A stretch of DNA of 64,000 bases from contig NZ_WWVR01000034.1 in assembly GCF_009883055.1 (NCBI RefSeq), positions 1 to 64,000 on the forward strand. The letters run 5' to 3'. The DNA comes from Blautia sp. BIOML-A1 (GTDB lineage: Bacteria; Bacillota; Clostridia; Lachnospirales; Lachnospiraceae). Below are positions 26,181 through 34,648 of the stretch, one piece after another. The notes under the pieces were generated by a model, which worked only from the letters and a program-made list of their open reading frames with translations, did no database searches and was not told the DNA's origin. A program made the position numbers and the translations under genes. The first letter of the stretch is position 1. Every line of letters begins with the position of its first letter.

Positions 26181-27170
26181 TTATTTGCTTCCTCCCGTCT
26201 GTTTTTTTGCTTTTTCTACATAAAAACAGGCTGCTTCATGACCCTTTGAGATTTCTTTCAGTTCCGGCATTTTTTTCTTACATATTTCCATACAGTGCTC
26301 ACAGCGGTTCTGGAACGGACATCCTGTCGGCACGTCCAGCGGACTTGGTGCCTCGCTTTCAATGCTTTCAAGCTTTTTGGATGGATCCATATGAACAGAA
26401 AACTGTGCTCCGACCAAAGCTCTGGTATACGGATGCACTGCATTACCGGAAACATCTTCCCCCGGAAGTATTTCTACAATATGTCCCAGATACATGACTG
26501 CAATCTGATGTGCAAAGGATCGGATCAGTGCCAGATCATGACAGATAAAGATCATACAAATATTTTTTTCTTTCTGCAGACGTACCAAAAGTTCAATGAC
26601 GGACTCCTGTACAGAAACATCCAGTGCAGAGGTTGCCTCATCACAGACCAGTATCTCCGGTTCCAGAGAAAGAGCTCTTGCAATGCTGATCCTCTGTCTC
26701 TGTCCACCACTCATATTGTGCGGATAACGGTCAACAAAGTCTTCCGGAAGCTCTACCATACGGAGAAGCTCCTTTGCTTTTGCAGTTCTCTCACTTCTTT
26801 TGATTCTTTTATAATTCATCAGAGGCTCTGTCAGGATATCTCTGATCTTCATCTTTGGGTTAAAAGATGCAAGCGGATCCTGAAAAACCATCTGCAGATT
26901 CTGACGGTTTTCCCAGGTTTCCTTCTTTGAAAGTCCCGTGATATTTTTGCCATGATAAAGGATTTCTCCACTCGTTGGCTGATCCAGAGAAATCACCATA
27001 CGGACAAAGGTTGACTTTCCGCATCCGCTTTCTCCTACAATCCCCAGAGTCCGTCCCTTATACATGGTAAGGTTGACATCATTGCAGGCAGTCAGGGTTC
27101 TGCCGTGGGAAGCAGGGAACTGTTTTACAATATGCTTGGCCTGCATGATGATCTCATGATTTTCAGACAT
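26181..27170 (-). CDS. Oligopeptide/nickel-type ABC transporter ATPase (OppF/DppF-like)
   Basis: About 329 residues from the ATG at 27170 (MSENHEIIMQAKHIVKQF), which follows GGAGGG; an in-frame ATG at 27224 lies inside the preceding gene. Walker A is GESGCGKST, the signature is MSGGQRQR, Walker B LVCDEATSALD. The C-terminal oligopeptide-transporter domain carries a cysteine cluster (CPFQNRCEHCMEICKKK), typical of the family. It overlaps the other ATPase gene by eight bases. Energises the importer formed by the permeases at 29533-31300. Confidence 0.92.
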   Translation of the reverse strand: MSENHEIIMQAKHIVKQFPASHGRTLTACNDVNLTMYKGRTLGIVGESGCGKSTFVRMVISLDQPTSGEILYHGKNITGLSKKETWENRQNLQMVFQDPLASFNPKMKIRDILTEPLMNYKRIKRSERTAKAKELLRMVELPEDFVDRYPHNMSGGQRQRISIARALSLEPEILVCDEATSALDVSVQESVIELLVRLQKEKNICMIFICHDLALIRSFAHQIAVMYLGHIVEILPGEDVSGNAVHPYTRALVGAQFSVHMDPSKKLESIESEAPSPLDVPTGCPFQNRCEHCMEICKKKMPELKEISKGHEAACFYVEKAKKQTGGSK

Positions 27171-27948
27171 ATCGTTTTCCCTCCATTTCCGGAACTGACT
27201 CCAGAAGTTTCTTTGTGTAATCACTGGTCGGGTGGTTCAGAACTTCTTCTCTGGTTCCATGATCAACTACTTTTCCATGACGCATGACGATCAGCTGATC
27301 TGCCATATAGGCAGCCACACCGATGTTGTGCGTAACAATGATAATACCTGTTCCAAAATCATCCCGAAGCTCCATCATCTGACGGACGATCTGTGCCTGT
27401 GTGGTGACATCCAGCGCGCTTGTCGGTTCGTCCGCCAGAAGAAGCTCCGGATTAAATGTCATTGCCATGGCAATGCCGACACGCTGACGCATACCACCGG
27501 ACAGCTGATAAGGATAGCTGTTCATGATATTCTCCGCATCCGGAAGACGCATTTTGGAAAGCATGGAAACCGCCTTCTGCCATGCCTCTTTTTTTGCCAT
27601 AGGCTCATGTGTACAGATATATTCTACATACTGACTGCCAATCTTACGAATGGGATTCAGAGTTCCTCCACAGTCCTGAAAGATCATGGAAATCTTGCTT
27701 CCGCGAAGTTTTCTCCAGTCACTTTGGGAGTTTTTAAGGAGGGATTTGCCGTGAAAGAGAATATCTCCGCTGGCAACCCTGCCCGCTCCGGGGAGAGCTC
27801 CCAGAACGGCACGGATCACTGTCGTCTTTCCACTTCCACTCTCTCCTACGATGCTGATGATCTCACCCTTTTTCATGGAAAGATCAAAGTGTTCAATCGT
27901 AGGAATCTGATTTCCATACTGTACAGCCAGATCTTTAATTTCCAGCAT
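27163..27948 (-). CDS. Oligopeptide/nickel-type ABC transporter ATPase (OppD/DppD-like)
   Basis: The 261-residue ATPase has Walker A GESGSGKTT, signature LSGGMRQR and Walker [12 protein letters not shown]. It is shorter than most OppD proteins (about 330) because the C-terminal domain is nearly absent, a feature also seen in NikD-type ATPases. AAGGAG precedes the ATG. Part of the operon with the cobalamin riboswitch. Confidence 0.9.
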   Translation of the reverse strand: MLEIKDLAVQYGNQIPTIEHFDLSMKKGEIISIVGESGSGKTTVIRAVLGALPGAGRVASGDILFHGKSLLKNSQSDWRKLRGSKISMIFQDCGGTLNPIRKIGSQYVEYICTHEPMAKKEAWQKAVSMLSKMRLPDAENIMNSYPYQLSGGMRQRVGIAMAMTFNPELLLADEPTSALDVTTQAQIVRQMMELRDDFGTGIIIVTHNIGVAAYMADQLIVMRHGKVVDHGTREEVLNHPTSDYTKKLLESVPEMEGKRYV

Positions 27949-27963
27949 ACATAGACTCCTTTA

Positions 27964-29520
27964 TTACTCAGCCATCTTCATATCAGCAGTTACCCAGTAG
28001 TAATCCATCGGATACATTACCAGTCCTTCTACTGTTGATTTGGAGATAAGGAAGGTATTTTCATATCCGAAGAATACAGTAGCTGCATCGTCCATGATCG
28101 CCTGCTGGATCTTCGCGATCAGTTCTTTTCTTGCATCTGTGTCAATAGTTTCTGCCAGTTCATCCAGCCATGCGTCTACATCTTTGTTTGCATAACCTGA
28201 AGTGTTGTTTGCAGATGTACTGTACCAGTTCTCACGAAGATAGTTTTCCGGATCTCCTGTATTGGCAACAAGCACGTTCCAGATCAGCAGGTCATACTGT
28301 GAAGAATCACGACGGTCAAGAAGTGTCTCGTAGGATACACAGTCAAGCTTGATGTTGATGCCGATCTCTTTGAGACTTGCCTGAGCTGCCTGTGCATATA
28401 CACCAAGCTCTGCACGGCTGTCATAGTATACGAAGGTAAGCTCCAGCGGCTCTCCGTCCGGAGTTTCAACATAGCCATCACCGTCGGTATCTTTGTATCC
28501 TGCATCTTCAAGAATCTTCTTTGCTCCATCTGGATCATAGGAGTTCTCATCGTTCAGATCATCATATCCATAATCCAGTGTCGGAGGTACCGGTGCTTTT
28601 CCAGGTGTTGCGCCGCCTTCAAGCAGAACACTTGTATAGGTTTCTTTGTCAAGTCCGCGGAGAAGCGCCTGACGAAGCGCCTGATCTCCAAGTGCACCGT
28701 TTTCATTCATAAATGCATAAGTGGAACGAAGGGATTCCAGGGACTGGATAGTGTAGTTATCATTTCCTTCAAATTCAAATACGTTTTCTGTCTTTAAGTT
28801 ATAAGCCACATCGATCTCACCGGACTGCAGAGCCATGGAACGAGTGGTCTGATCACCGATGATACGCAGTGTCACGCTGTCATTCGGAACCTCTCCGTCC
28901 CAGTAGTATTCATTGCGGACAACGACGGTATCTCCGTCCGGATCAAAGGACTGGAATGCGTACGGACCTGTACATACCGGACCTTCTGTCGCAATGTTGG
29001 AATTATCAATGCTTGTATCCATGATCAGAAACAGCGGATCAGCCAGACAGCCTGCCATATTCGCGTTTGCTCTGTTCAGATTGAAGATGACATTCTGACC
29101 ATCAACATCAATACCTGCAATGTCAAAGAACTCCGGTACACGGTTTGACATCTCAATCGTACGTTCCAGAGAAGCTTTTACCAGCTCCGGTGTAAGATCA
29201 TTGCCATTTGAGAATTTTACACCGTCACGGATGGTAAAGGTCCAGGTCTTTCCGTCTTCACTGTTTGTCCACTCTGTTGCAAGACATGGTACCATGTTTC
29301 CTTCTTCATCAAATCTGGTAAGTCCCTGTCCGACACCATAACGTGAAATGACCCAGCTGAAATACTGCTCTGTAGGCTCCAGCGTATCTGCAAAGCTTGT
29401 TACACCGATCGTCATTGTCTTTGCATCTGCTGCCCATACCGGAGCTGTTGATGTGAGTGAGATTGTCATAAGTGCTGCCATTGCTGCTGCGGCAAGTTTT
29501 TTTGCGATTCTGTTTTTCAT
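27964..29520 (-). CDS. Family 5 ABC substrate-binding protein (peptide/nickel type)
   Basis: The 518-residue protein has a Sec signal (AAAAMAALMTISLTSTAPVWAADA) and the family 5 layout: TWTFTIRDGVKFSNG near residue 95 and GPYAFQSFDPDGDTVVVRNEYYW near residue 190. No lipobox cysteine is present. The family binds peptides, Ni(II)- or Co(II)-chelates or sugars. The upstream cobalamin riboswitch makes cobalt, a cobalt chelate or a corrinoid precursor plausible, but nothing in the sequence fixes the ligand. Third gene of a six-gene operon. Confidence 0.9.
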   Translation of the reverse strand: MKNRIAKKLAAAAMAALMTISLTSTAPVWAADAKTMTIGVTSFADTLEPTEQYFSWVISRYGVGQGLTRFDEEGNMVPCLATEWTNSEDGKTWTFTIRDGVKFSNGNDLTPELVKASLERTIEMSNRVPEFFDIAGIDVDGQNVIFNLNRANANMAGCLADPLFLIMDTSIDNSNIATEGPVCTGPYAFQSFDPDGDTVVVRNEYYWDGEVPNDSVTLRIIGDQTTRSMALQSGEIDVAYNLKTENVFEFEGNDNYTIQSLESLRSTYAFMNENGALGDQALRQALLRGLDKETYTSVLLEGGATPGKAPVPPTLDYGYDDLNDENSYDPDGAKKILEDAGYKDTDGDGYVETPDGEPLELTFVYYDSRAELGVYAQAAQASLKEIGINIKLDCVSYETLLDRRDSSQYDLLIWNVLVANTGDPENYLRENWYSTSANNTSGYANKDVDAWLDELAETIDTDARKELIAKIQQAIMDDAATVFFGYENTFLISKSTVEGLVMYPMDYYWVTADMKMAE

Positions 29521-29532
29521 ATATTTTCTCCT

Positions 29533-30360
29533 TTATCTCTCTTGTCTCGGGTCCAGAATATCACGGATACTGTCACCAAGCATATTAAATACAATTACTA
29601 CGATTACGATGGCAATACCAGGTGCGATCATCAGCCATGGTGCCTTTGCCATATAGGTTCTTCCTTCATTCAGCATCAGTCCCCATTCCGGTGTCGGTGC
29701 AACTGCACCAAATCCCAGGAAAGAGAGAGATGCCAGTTCCAGCATCATGGTTCCCATATCTGCCGCTGCCGTTACCGTCATGGTCGTCAGCATATTCGGA
29801 AGAATGTGTTTCCAGAGAATTTTTAATGTACTGGTACCGTTTACAACTGCAGCTTCCACATACAGGTTTCGTTTTACTTTCAAAACCATACTTCTTGCCA
29901 GACGGGCGTATTTTGTCCAGCTTACCGCAGTGATGGCGATAACTCCGTTTCGAAGGCTTGGTCCGAGCATACCTGCAATCGCGATCGCCAGGATCATTCC
30001 CGGAAAGGAGATCATCATATCTGCGATTCTCATGATCACCTGATCGATCCAGCCGCCAAAATATCCTGCGATGATTCCAAGTAAGGTTCCCACAACAAAG
30101 ATCGTCGCTACAAGGATCAGAGTGGAAACCAGAGAAGTTCTGGTGCCATAGATCACACGGGAAAGCAGATCCCGCCCCAGTTTGTCAGCACCGAGCGGGT
30201 ATTCTGCACAGGGTGCTTTCAAAGAGTCCAGCATCACGGCTTCCAACGGATCCTTCGGTGCAACCCATGGTGCAAAAACAGCCACGCCGACAATGACAAG
30301 TGCAAGAATAAAGAATAAGGTAAACTGTTTATGAGCCAGGAAAAAATTCTGCTTCTTCAC
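29533..30360 (-). CDS. Peptide/nickel-type ABC permease (DppC/NikC-like)
   Basis: The 275-residue membrane protein has the short N-terminal segment and the LGADKLGRDLLSRVIYGTRTSL motif of DppC/OppC/NikC proteins, plus the permease loop EAAVVNGTSTLKILWKHILP. It begins with GTG at 30360, nine bases after AGGAGG. That site lies in the end of the upstream permease gene, so translation is coupled. Confidence 0.92.
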   Translation of the reverse strand: MKKQNFFLAHKQFTLFFILALVIVGVAVFAPWVAPKDPLEAVMLDSLKAPCAEYPLGADKLGRDLLSRVIYGTRTSLVSTLILVATIFVVGTLLGIIAGYFGGWIDQVIMRIADMMISFPGMILAIAIAGMLGPSLRNGVIAITAVSWTKYARLARSMVLKVKRNLYVEAAVVNGTSTLKILWKHILPNMLTTMTVTAAADMGTMMLELASLSFLGFGAVAPTPEWGLMLNEGRTYMAKAPWLMIAPGIAIVIVVIVFNMLGDSIRDILDPRQER

Positions 30361-30361
30361 T

Positions 30362-31300
30362 TTATTTGACCTCCTTTATTCTTGGATCCAGATAAGTATA
30401 GGATAAATCAACAATGATGTTGATGACCATATACATAACTGCGATCATAAGTACATATGCCTGCACCATCGGATAATCTCGACAGGCAATCGCCTTGATC
30501 GCCATACTTCCCATTCCCGGCCAGTTGTAGATGATCTCAACAACAGCCGTTCCTCCAAGCAGCGATCCCAGCGAAAGTCCAAGAAGGGTAACGATCGGAA
30601 GCATTGCGTTTGGAAGTACATGTCTCCAGAGGATCACGCTCTCTTTGATACCTCGCATTCTGGCTCCGATGACATAGTCCTGACGAAGTTCCTCCAGAAC
30701 TGCATTCCTTACCTGTCTGGTATATTTTGCCGACATGGACAGAGCCAGTGTCACAGCCGGCAGGATCATTGCCTTGAAATCCGTCGTACCTCCGGCTACA
30801 TTGATCCAGCGAAGCTGGACTCCAAAGATACTCAGAAGAATCAGACCGATCCAGAAGCTTGGGACAGATACTCCGAAAAAAGTAATCCCACGGATCAGAT
30901 AATCCGGCCACTTATTCTGATACACTGCCGAAAGAATTCCACAGGGTATGGAAAATAAGATCATCAGCAGAAGCGCGAACAGTGACATCTGAAGCGTTGG
31001 CCAGAAACACTTCATCAGTTTTTCAGTTACAGGAACTTTAAACGCATACGAAGTTCCCATGTCTCCGGTAAGTACTCCTTTTACCCAGGATCCGTACTGT
31101 ACCAGAAACGGCTGGTCAAGGCCCAGTTCATGTCTCGTCTGTTCGAGGAGTTCCGGTGTCGGCAGATTACCACACTCAGTCAGCATGATCTCTGCGGGAT
31201 CTCCCGGTGAAAGATAAGTAAGCCCGAATGTAAAAAAACTTACACCGATAAGAACGATCAGAATCTGCAGGAGCCTTTTTCCGATTTGTTTTTTTGACAT
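30362..31300 (-). CDS. Peptide/nickel-type ABC permease (DppB/NikB-like)
   Basis: The 312-residue membrane protein starts with GKRLLQILIVLIGVSFFTFGLTYLSPGDPAE, the DppB/OppB/NikB signature, and has the loop GARMRGIKESVILWRHVLPNA. AAGGAG precedes the ATG. It is the first gene of the operon; its leader contains a complete small mobile element (31334-31475), a terminator (31539-31567) and a cobalamin riboswitch (31622-31820). Confidence 0.92.
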   Translation of the reverse strand: MSKKQIGKRLLQILIVLIGVSFFTFGLTYLSPGDPAEIMLTECGNLPTPELLEQTRHELGLDQPFLVQYGSWVKGVLTGDMGTSYAFKVPVTEKLMKCFWPTLQMSLFALLLMILFSIPCGILSAVYQNKWPDYLIRGITFFGVSVPSFWIGLILLSIFGVQLRWINVAGGTTDFKAMILPAVTLALSMSAKYTRQVRNAVLEELRQDYVIGARMRGIKESVILWRHVLPNAMLPIVTLLGLSLGSLLGGTAVVEIIYNWPGMGSMAIKAIACRDYPMVQAYVLMIAVMYMVINIIVDLSYTYLDPRIKEVK

Positions 31301-31333
31301 TGTTTCTCCTTCCTACATTAGTAGAGGTTTTTT

Positions 31334-31475
31334 GTTACTGTTCACTCCGTTCGCAGTAACTTGGTCAAAATGCATTCCAAATCACCTTCGGTGATGGCAT
31401 TTTGCCCCGTATGTCTCGGGATTTTGCCATATTCATGGCAAAACACCTCGCGGGATATTACCTGTGAACAGTTAC
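31334..31475. mobile_element. Complete 142-bp small repeat element with 8-bp target duplication
   Basis: Ends are GTTACTGTTCAC and GTGAACAGTTAC (12-bp inverted ends, one mismatch). Exact direct repeats GGTTTTTT flank it (31326-31333 and 31476-31483). It has no coding frame worth calling and looks like a MITE. It lies between the riboswitch terminator and the first permease gene, so it is part of the operon leader. It contains a 34-bp block absent from the copy at 49578-49685. Confidence 0.85.
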
Positions 31476-31538
31476 GGTTTTTTACCAGATGCGATTCAAA
31501 AAGGGCAGGGGAAAATACGCTTTTGAGTAAAAGCGCAG

Positions 31539-31567
31539 AAAAAAACATCCGCATAGACTACGGATGT
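31539..31567 (-). terminator. Intrinsic terminator of the second cobalamin riboswitch
   Basis: On the minus strand ACATCCG-loop-CGGATGT is followed by TTTTTTTC. It lies about 55 nt after the aptamer and would stop transcription into the ABC operon when B12 is bound. Confidence 0.8.
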
Positions 31568-31621
31568 TTGCACACGAAAAAACAATGCTTCCTATCTACC
31601 GTAAGAATCATATCTAATCAT

Positions 31622-31820
31622 TTGCAAGCAGGTCTCCTGACTTAAGTTCCTCGCTCCAAAACCCCTTCCCGGACTGACTTGCGCCTTCCCAGTGGTCAAT
31701 TATGTTTTGCAGCTCCCTATCACAGTGATGGGATCGTACCGGATTTACACCGGTTTCTCTTTTAATCTGTCCGGAATCCACATTTCAAGCTAAACGGATA
31801 TTCAGACAGAACTTACAAAG
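31622..31820 (-). ncRNA. Cobalamin riboswitch (second copy), controlling the peptide/nickel-type ABC operon
   Basis: The minus strand contains CCGGTGTAAATCCGG (about 31740-31754), the CACTG core in CCATCACTGTGATAGGG (about 31713-31730), CCACTGGGAAGGCG (about 31685-31698) and the AAGTCAGGAGACCTGCTTGC end (31625-31644). This is the order and wording of the cobalamin aptamer. It is followed by a terminator and then by the six-gene ABC operon. The usual outcome is repression when cobalamin is plentiful. Confidence 0.92.
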
Positions 31821-31971
31821 GCTGGTTCAAAACCAACAAATGTTATGTATTTACAACTTTATAATATCTTACATTTTTTTCCATGTCCAGAAATGTTTCT
31901 TTATAAATTGTATTTTTTTATATACAAAAGTAAAAAACTTTCCTGTTTTTGCGTGGCCAAAATGGGGGAGT

Positions 31972-32018
31972 CTGAGGGGGACTTTCGGCCTTCGCAACTT
32001 TGAGATAGTCCCCCTCAG
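31972..32018. terminator. Hairpin after the amino-acid ABC operon
   Basis: CTGAGGGGGACT (31972-31983) pairs perfectly with AGTCCCCCTCAG (32007-32018). No strong T-run follows on the minus strand, so it may be an RNA end-stabilising stem or a weak terminator. It lies about 45 bases after the ATPase stop codon. Confidence 0.55.
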
Positions 32019-32063
32019 GGTTTTATGTTTGTCAAACAGACGGGCCGCCGGGCAGTTCCCGGC

Positions 32064-32804
32064 TCAGGCATTTCGGAATCGACTCAAAAATTCCTTCGTC
32101 ATTTCTTTCTGCGGATTTTCAAAAATCTGCTGTGAAGTCCCTTCCTCAACAATAACACCATCACCCATGAAGATTACATGCTTTGCCACATCTTTTGCAA
32201 AAGCCATTTCATGTGTGACAATAATCATTGTAAGTCCGTCCTTAGCAAGCGTTCTCATAACCTCCAGAACTTCCCCTACCATCTGCGGATCCAGTGCAGA
32301 GGTCGGCTCATCAAAAAGCAGGATTTCCGGTTCCATCGCAAGTGCTCTTGCAATCGCAACCCTCTGCTTCTGTCCTCCGGAAAGCTGCTTCGGCTTCGCA
32401 TTGATATACGGTGCCATGCCAACCTTTTCGAGATACATCATTGCATTTTTTTGTGCTTCTTCTTTGCTTTTTTTGAGAACTTTTTCCTGTCCGACTGTAC
32501 AGTTCTTAAGAACCGTCATGTTGCTAAAAAGATTAAAGTTCTGAAACACCATACCAACCTTCGAACGATACTCCGGAACATTCACATGTCTGTCCATGAT
32601 GTTTGTTCCATGATAACAGATTTCACCGGATGATGGTGTCTCCAGAAGGTTCATACAACGCAGAAGTGTGGATTTACCGGAGCCGGAAGGACCGATAATG
32701 CAGGTAACATCTTTCGGTTTCACAGAGAAATCAATATCTTTCAAAATCTCATGCGTTCCGAAGGATTTTCCCAGATGCTGTACTTTCAGAATTGTCTCAT
32801 TCAT
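32064..32804 (-). CDS. Polar amino-acid ABC transporter ATPase (GlnQ-type)
   Basis: The 246-residue ATPase has Walker [10 protein letters not shown], signature LSGGQKQR and Walker [20 protein letters not shown], the last segment typical of polar amino-acid importers. It overlaps the permease gene by four bases. Last gene of a three-gene operon for uptake of an amino acid, identity unknown. Confidence 0.93.
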   Translation of the reverse strand: MNETILKVQHLGKSFGTHEILKDIDFSVKPKDVTCIIGPSGSGKSTLLRCMNLLETPSSGEICYHGTNIMDRHVNVPEYRSKVGMVFQNFNLFSNMTVLKNCTVGQEKVLKKSKEEAQKNAMMYLEKVGMAPYINAKPKQLSGGQKQRVAIARALAMEPEILLFDEPTSALDPQMVGEVLEVMRTLAKDGLTMIIVTHEMAFAKDVAKHVIFMGDGVIVEEGTSQQIFENPQKEMTKEFLSRFRNA

Positions 32805-33595
32805 TCTCTGCTGTCCTTCCTTTCCTTGTAAGAATACATACCACTTGTATGTGTCAGGGTATCTGCAGTAGCCAGATCATAGTTATCCGGTCCGTCCATC
32901 TTACGCTCGATCACACGCAGAATTCTGGAGCAGGTAAATGTCATGATAAAATAAATGACCATAGCTATTGTGAAGGACTCAAAGTATGTATACAGTGCAC
33001 CTGCCACACCCTTAGTCGTATAAAAAAGTTCTACCGTACCGATAATGGAAAGTACACAGGTATCTTTGATATTGATGATCAGGTTATTGCCGATCTGCGG
33101 CATGATGTTTCTGAGTGCCTGCGGCAGAATAACATGAATCATAGTCTGTACATGTGTCATGCCGATTGCCTTGGCACCCTCTGTCTGTCCCGGATCGATT
33201 GAGAGAATACCGCCGCGGACAGTTTCTGCCATATATGCACCTGTGTTGATGGACACAATAAAAATTGCGGCAAACCACATGGACATATTAATATTGAACA
33301 GATATGCACTACCGAAATAAATAAACATTGCCTGTGCCATCATAGGTGTTCCACGGAAAAACTCCACATAGCAGGCAAGAATAAATTTTACGATTTTGAC
33401 CAGTATCTTCTTAGCTGTGGAATCGTTTCTGTCTATTGGAATCGTCTGCACGATACCTACAAGAAATCCAATGATGCATCCAAAAAGTGTTCCGACCAGA
33501 GCCAGCCACATGCTGACTCCGGCTCCCTTTGCAAAAGAAGGACCGTATTGCTGAAGAAGATAAATGATTCTTCCTCCAAAACTCTCAGGCAGCAT
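32801..33595 (-). CDS. Polar amino-acid ABC transporter permease
   Basis: The 264-residue membrane protein has the His/Glu/Gln/Arg/opine permease domain ([33 protein letters not shown]). AGGAGG precedes the ATG. Between the binding protein and the ATPase of the same operon. Confidence 0.92.
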   Translation of the reverse strand: MLPESFGGRIIYLLQQYGPSFAKGAGVSMWLALVGTLFGCIIGFLVGIVQTIPIDRNDSTAKKILVKIVKFILACYVEFFRGTPMMAQAMFIYFGSAYLFNINMSMWFAAIFIVSINTGAYMAETVRGGILSIDPGQTEGAKAIGMTHVQTMIHVILPQALRNIMPQIGNNLIINIKDTCVLSIIGTVELFYTTKGVAGALYTYFESFTIAMVIYFIMTFTCSRILRVIERKMDGPDNYDLATADTLTHTSGMYSYKERKDSRE

Positions 33596-33607
33596 TTTGC
33601 TCCTCCT

Positions 33608-34462
33608 TTATGATTCGCTGGACAGAGGCTGTACAGAAATTGCCTCATCCATCATCTTGCTGTAATCATCTTCGGTCATCTCGCTTAAGACTCCGTTGAT
33701 GGCATCTTTGAGTTCATCATTTCCTTTTTTCAGAGAAATACCAATGTTGATATCCTCATCAGATACTTCAAAAGCTCCCTCTGTATCACTAAAATCAAGA
33801 AGTTTGAAATCCGGATAAGCAACGCAGGCTGCTTTTCCTGTCGGCATATCGGTTACAACAGCATCACATTTGCCGGATTCCAGAGCGACAAGCATCGCCG
33901 GTGCACTTTCCTGTGCAGGAAGAATGTTGGCATCCGGGATCTGCGGCAGACAGGAATCATACCAGATCGTATTCTGCTGAGATGTCACAGTTGCTCCTTT
34001 GAGGTCTTCAACACTTGCTGCGTCTTTATAATCTCCATCCTCTTTTACAAGAGTGATGATAGATGCATAATAATATGGGTCTGTAAAATCAACCATCTGC
34101 TGACGTTCCTTGGTGATGGACTGTCCTGCAATGACACAGTCAACCTGTCCGGACTGTACTGCCGGCACAAGGGAATCCCAGTCAAGCTTTACAATCTCCA
34201 GATCATAGCCAAGCTCATCCGCAATCTTCTTTGCCATCATGACATCATATCCATATGCATAATCAGAGCTTCCTGAAATCTGTACCGCACCGTTGGAATC
34301 ATCCGGCTGAGTCCAGTTGTATGGTGCATAACCGCACTCCATAGCAACCTTGAGTGTCTTTTTATCAGCCGCGCTTACACTCTGCACTCCAAATACTCCA
34401 CATGTCATAGATGCTGTTACAGCCGCTACCGTCAACATTCTCCACATTTTCGTCTTCCTCAT
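33608..34462 (-). CDS. Polar amino-acid ABC transporter substrate-binding protein
   Basis: The 284-residue family 3 binding protein has a Sec signal ending near SVSAADK and contains GYAPYNWTQ, WDSLVPAVQSGQVDCVIAGQSITKERQQMVDFTDPYY and GKCDAVVTDMP. No clear lipobox. It recognises a polar amino acid outside the cell. AGGAGG precedes the ATG. A promoter and a terminator-like hairpin lie in its leader. Confidence 0.92.
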   Translation of the reverse strand: MRKTKMWRMLTVAAVTASMTCGVFGVQSVSAADKKTLKVAMECGYAPYNWTQPDDSNGAVQISGSSDYAYGYDVMMAKKIADELGYDLEIVKLDWDSLVPAVQSGQVDCVIAGQSITKERQQMVDFTDPYYYASIITLVKEDGDYKDAASVEDLKGATVTSQQNTIWYDSCLPQIPDANILPAQESAPAMLVALESGKCDAVVTDMPTGKAACVAYPDFKLLDFSDTEGAFEVSDEDINIGISLKKGNDELKDAINGVLSEMTEDDYSKMMDEAISVQPLSSES

Positions 34463-34500
34463 TTTCGTTTCCTCCTAAAATATACCTGTAAAGTAAAAAA

Positions 34501-34536
34501 AAGCGCACGGAACCACGAAGTGCCCCATTGCGCTTT
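34501..34536 (-). terminator. Terminator-like hairpin at the start of the amino-acid ABC leader
   Basis: On the minus strand AAAGCGCA...TGCGCTTTTTTTT forms a strong stem followed by eight T. It begins at about the predicted transcription start of the operon and ends 38 bases before the first ATG. It is either an attenuator or a second barrier to read-through from the upstream gene. Confidence 0.65.
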
Positions 34537-34541
34537 ATGCC

Positions 34542-34570
34542 ATTCTAATACTTTATTGTTGGAAAGTCAA
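34542..34570 (-). promoter_or_regulatory. Promoter of the amino-acid ABC operon
   Basis: On the minus strand TTGACT (34565-34570) and TAGAAT (34542-34547), 17-bp spacer. Confidence 0.65.
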
Positions 34571-34604
34571 TCTTTTTGTTCTGTCAAAAGATATAGAAAA
34601 TATA

Positions 34605-34638
34605 AGTAAAAAAACGGCAGCTTCTCGCCGCCGTTTTT
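34605..34638 (-). terminator. Terminator of the P60 hydrolase gene
   Basis: On the minus strand AAAACGGC-loop-GCCGTTTTTTT, about ten bases after the stop codon at 34649. Confidence 0.8.
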
Positions 34639-34648
34639 ATAAATTATT

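Noticed and set aside
31342..31645. Short open frames on both strands near the second riboswitch
   Set aside because: They lie within the small mobile element and the riboswitch leader and show no ribosome binding site or protein features.
31840..32544. Plus-strand open frame of 234 codons
   Set aside because: Mostly antisense to the amino-acid ABC ATPase; the upstream part is a hairpin region.
34463..34600. T-box leader for the amino-acid importer
   Set aside because: The conserved T-box sequence and specifier loop are not present; only a promoter and a short terminator hairpin are seen.
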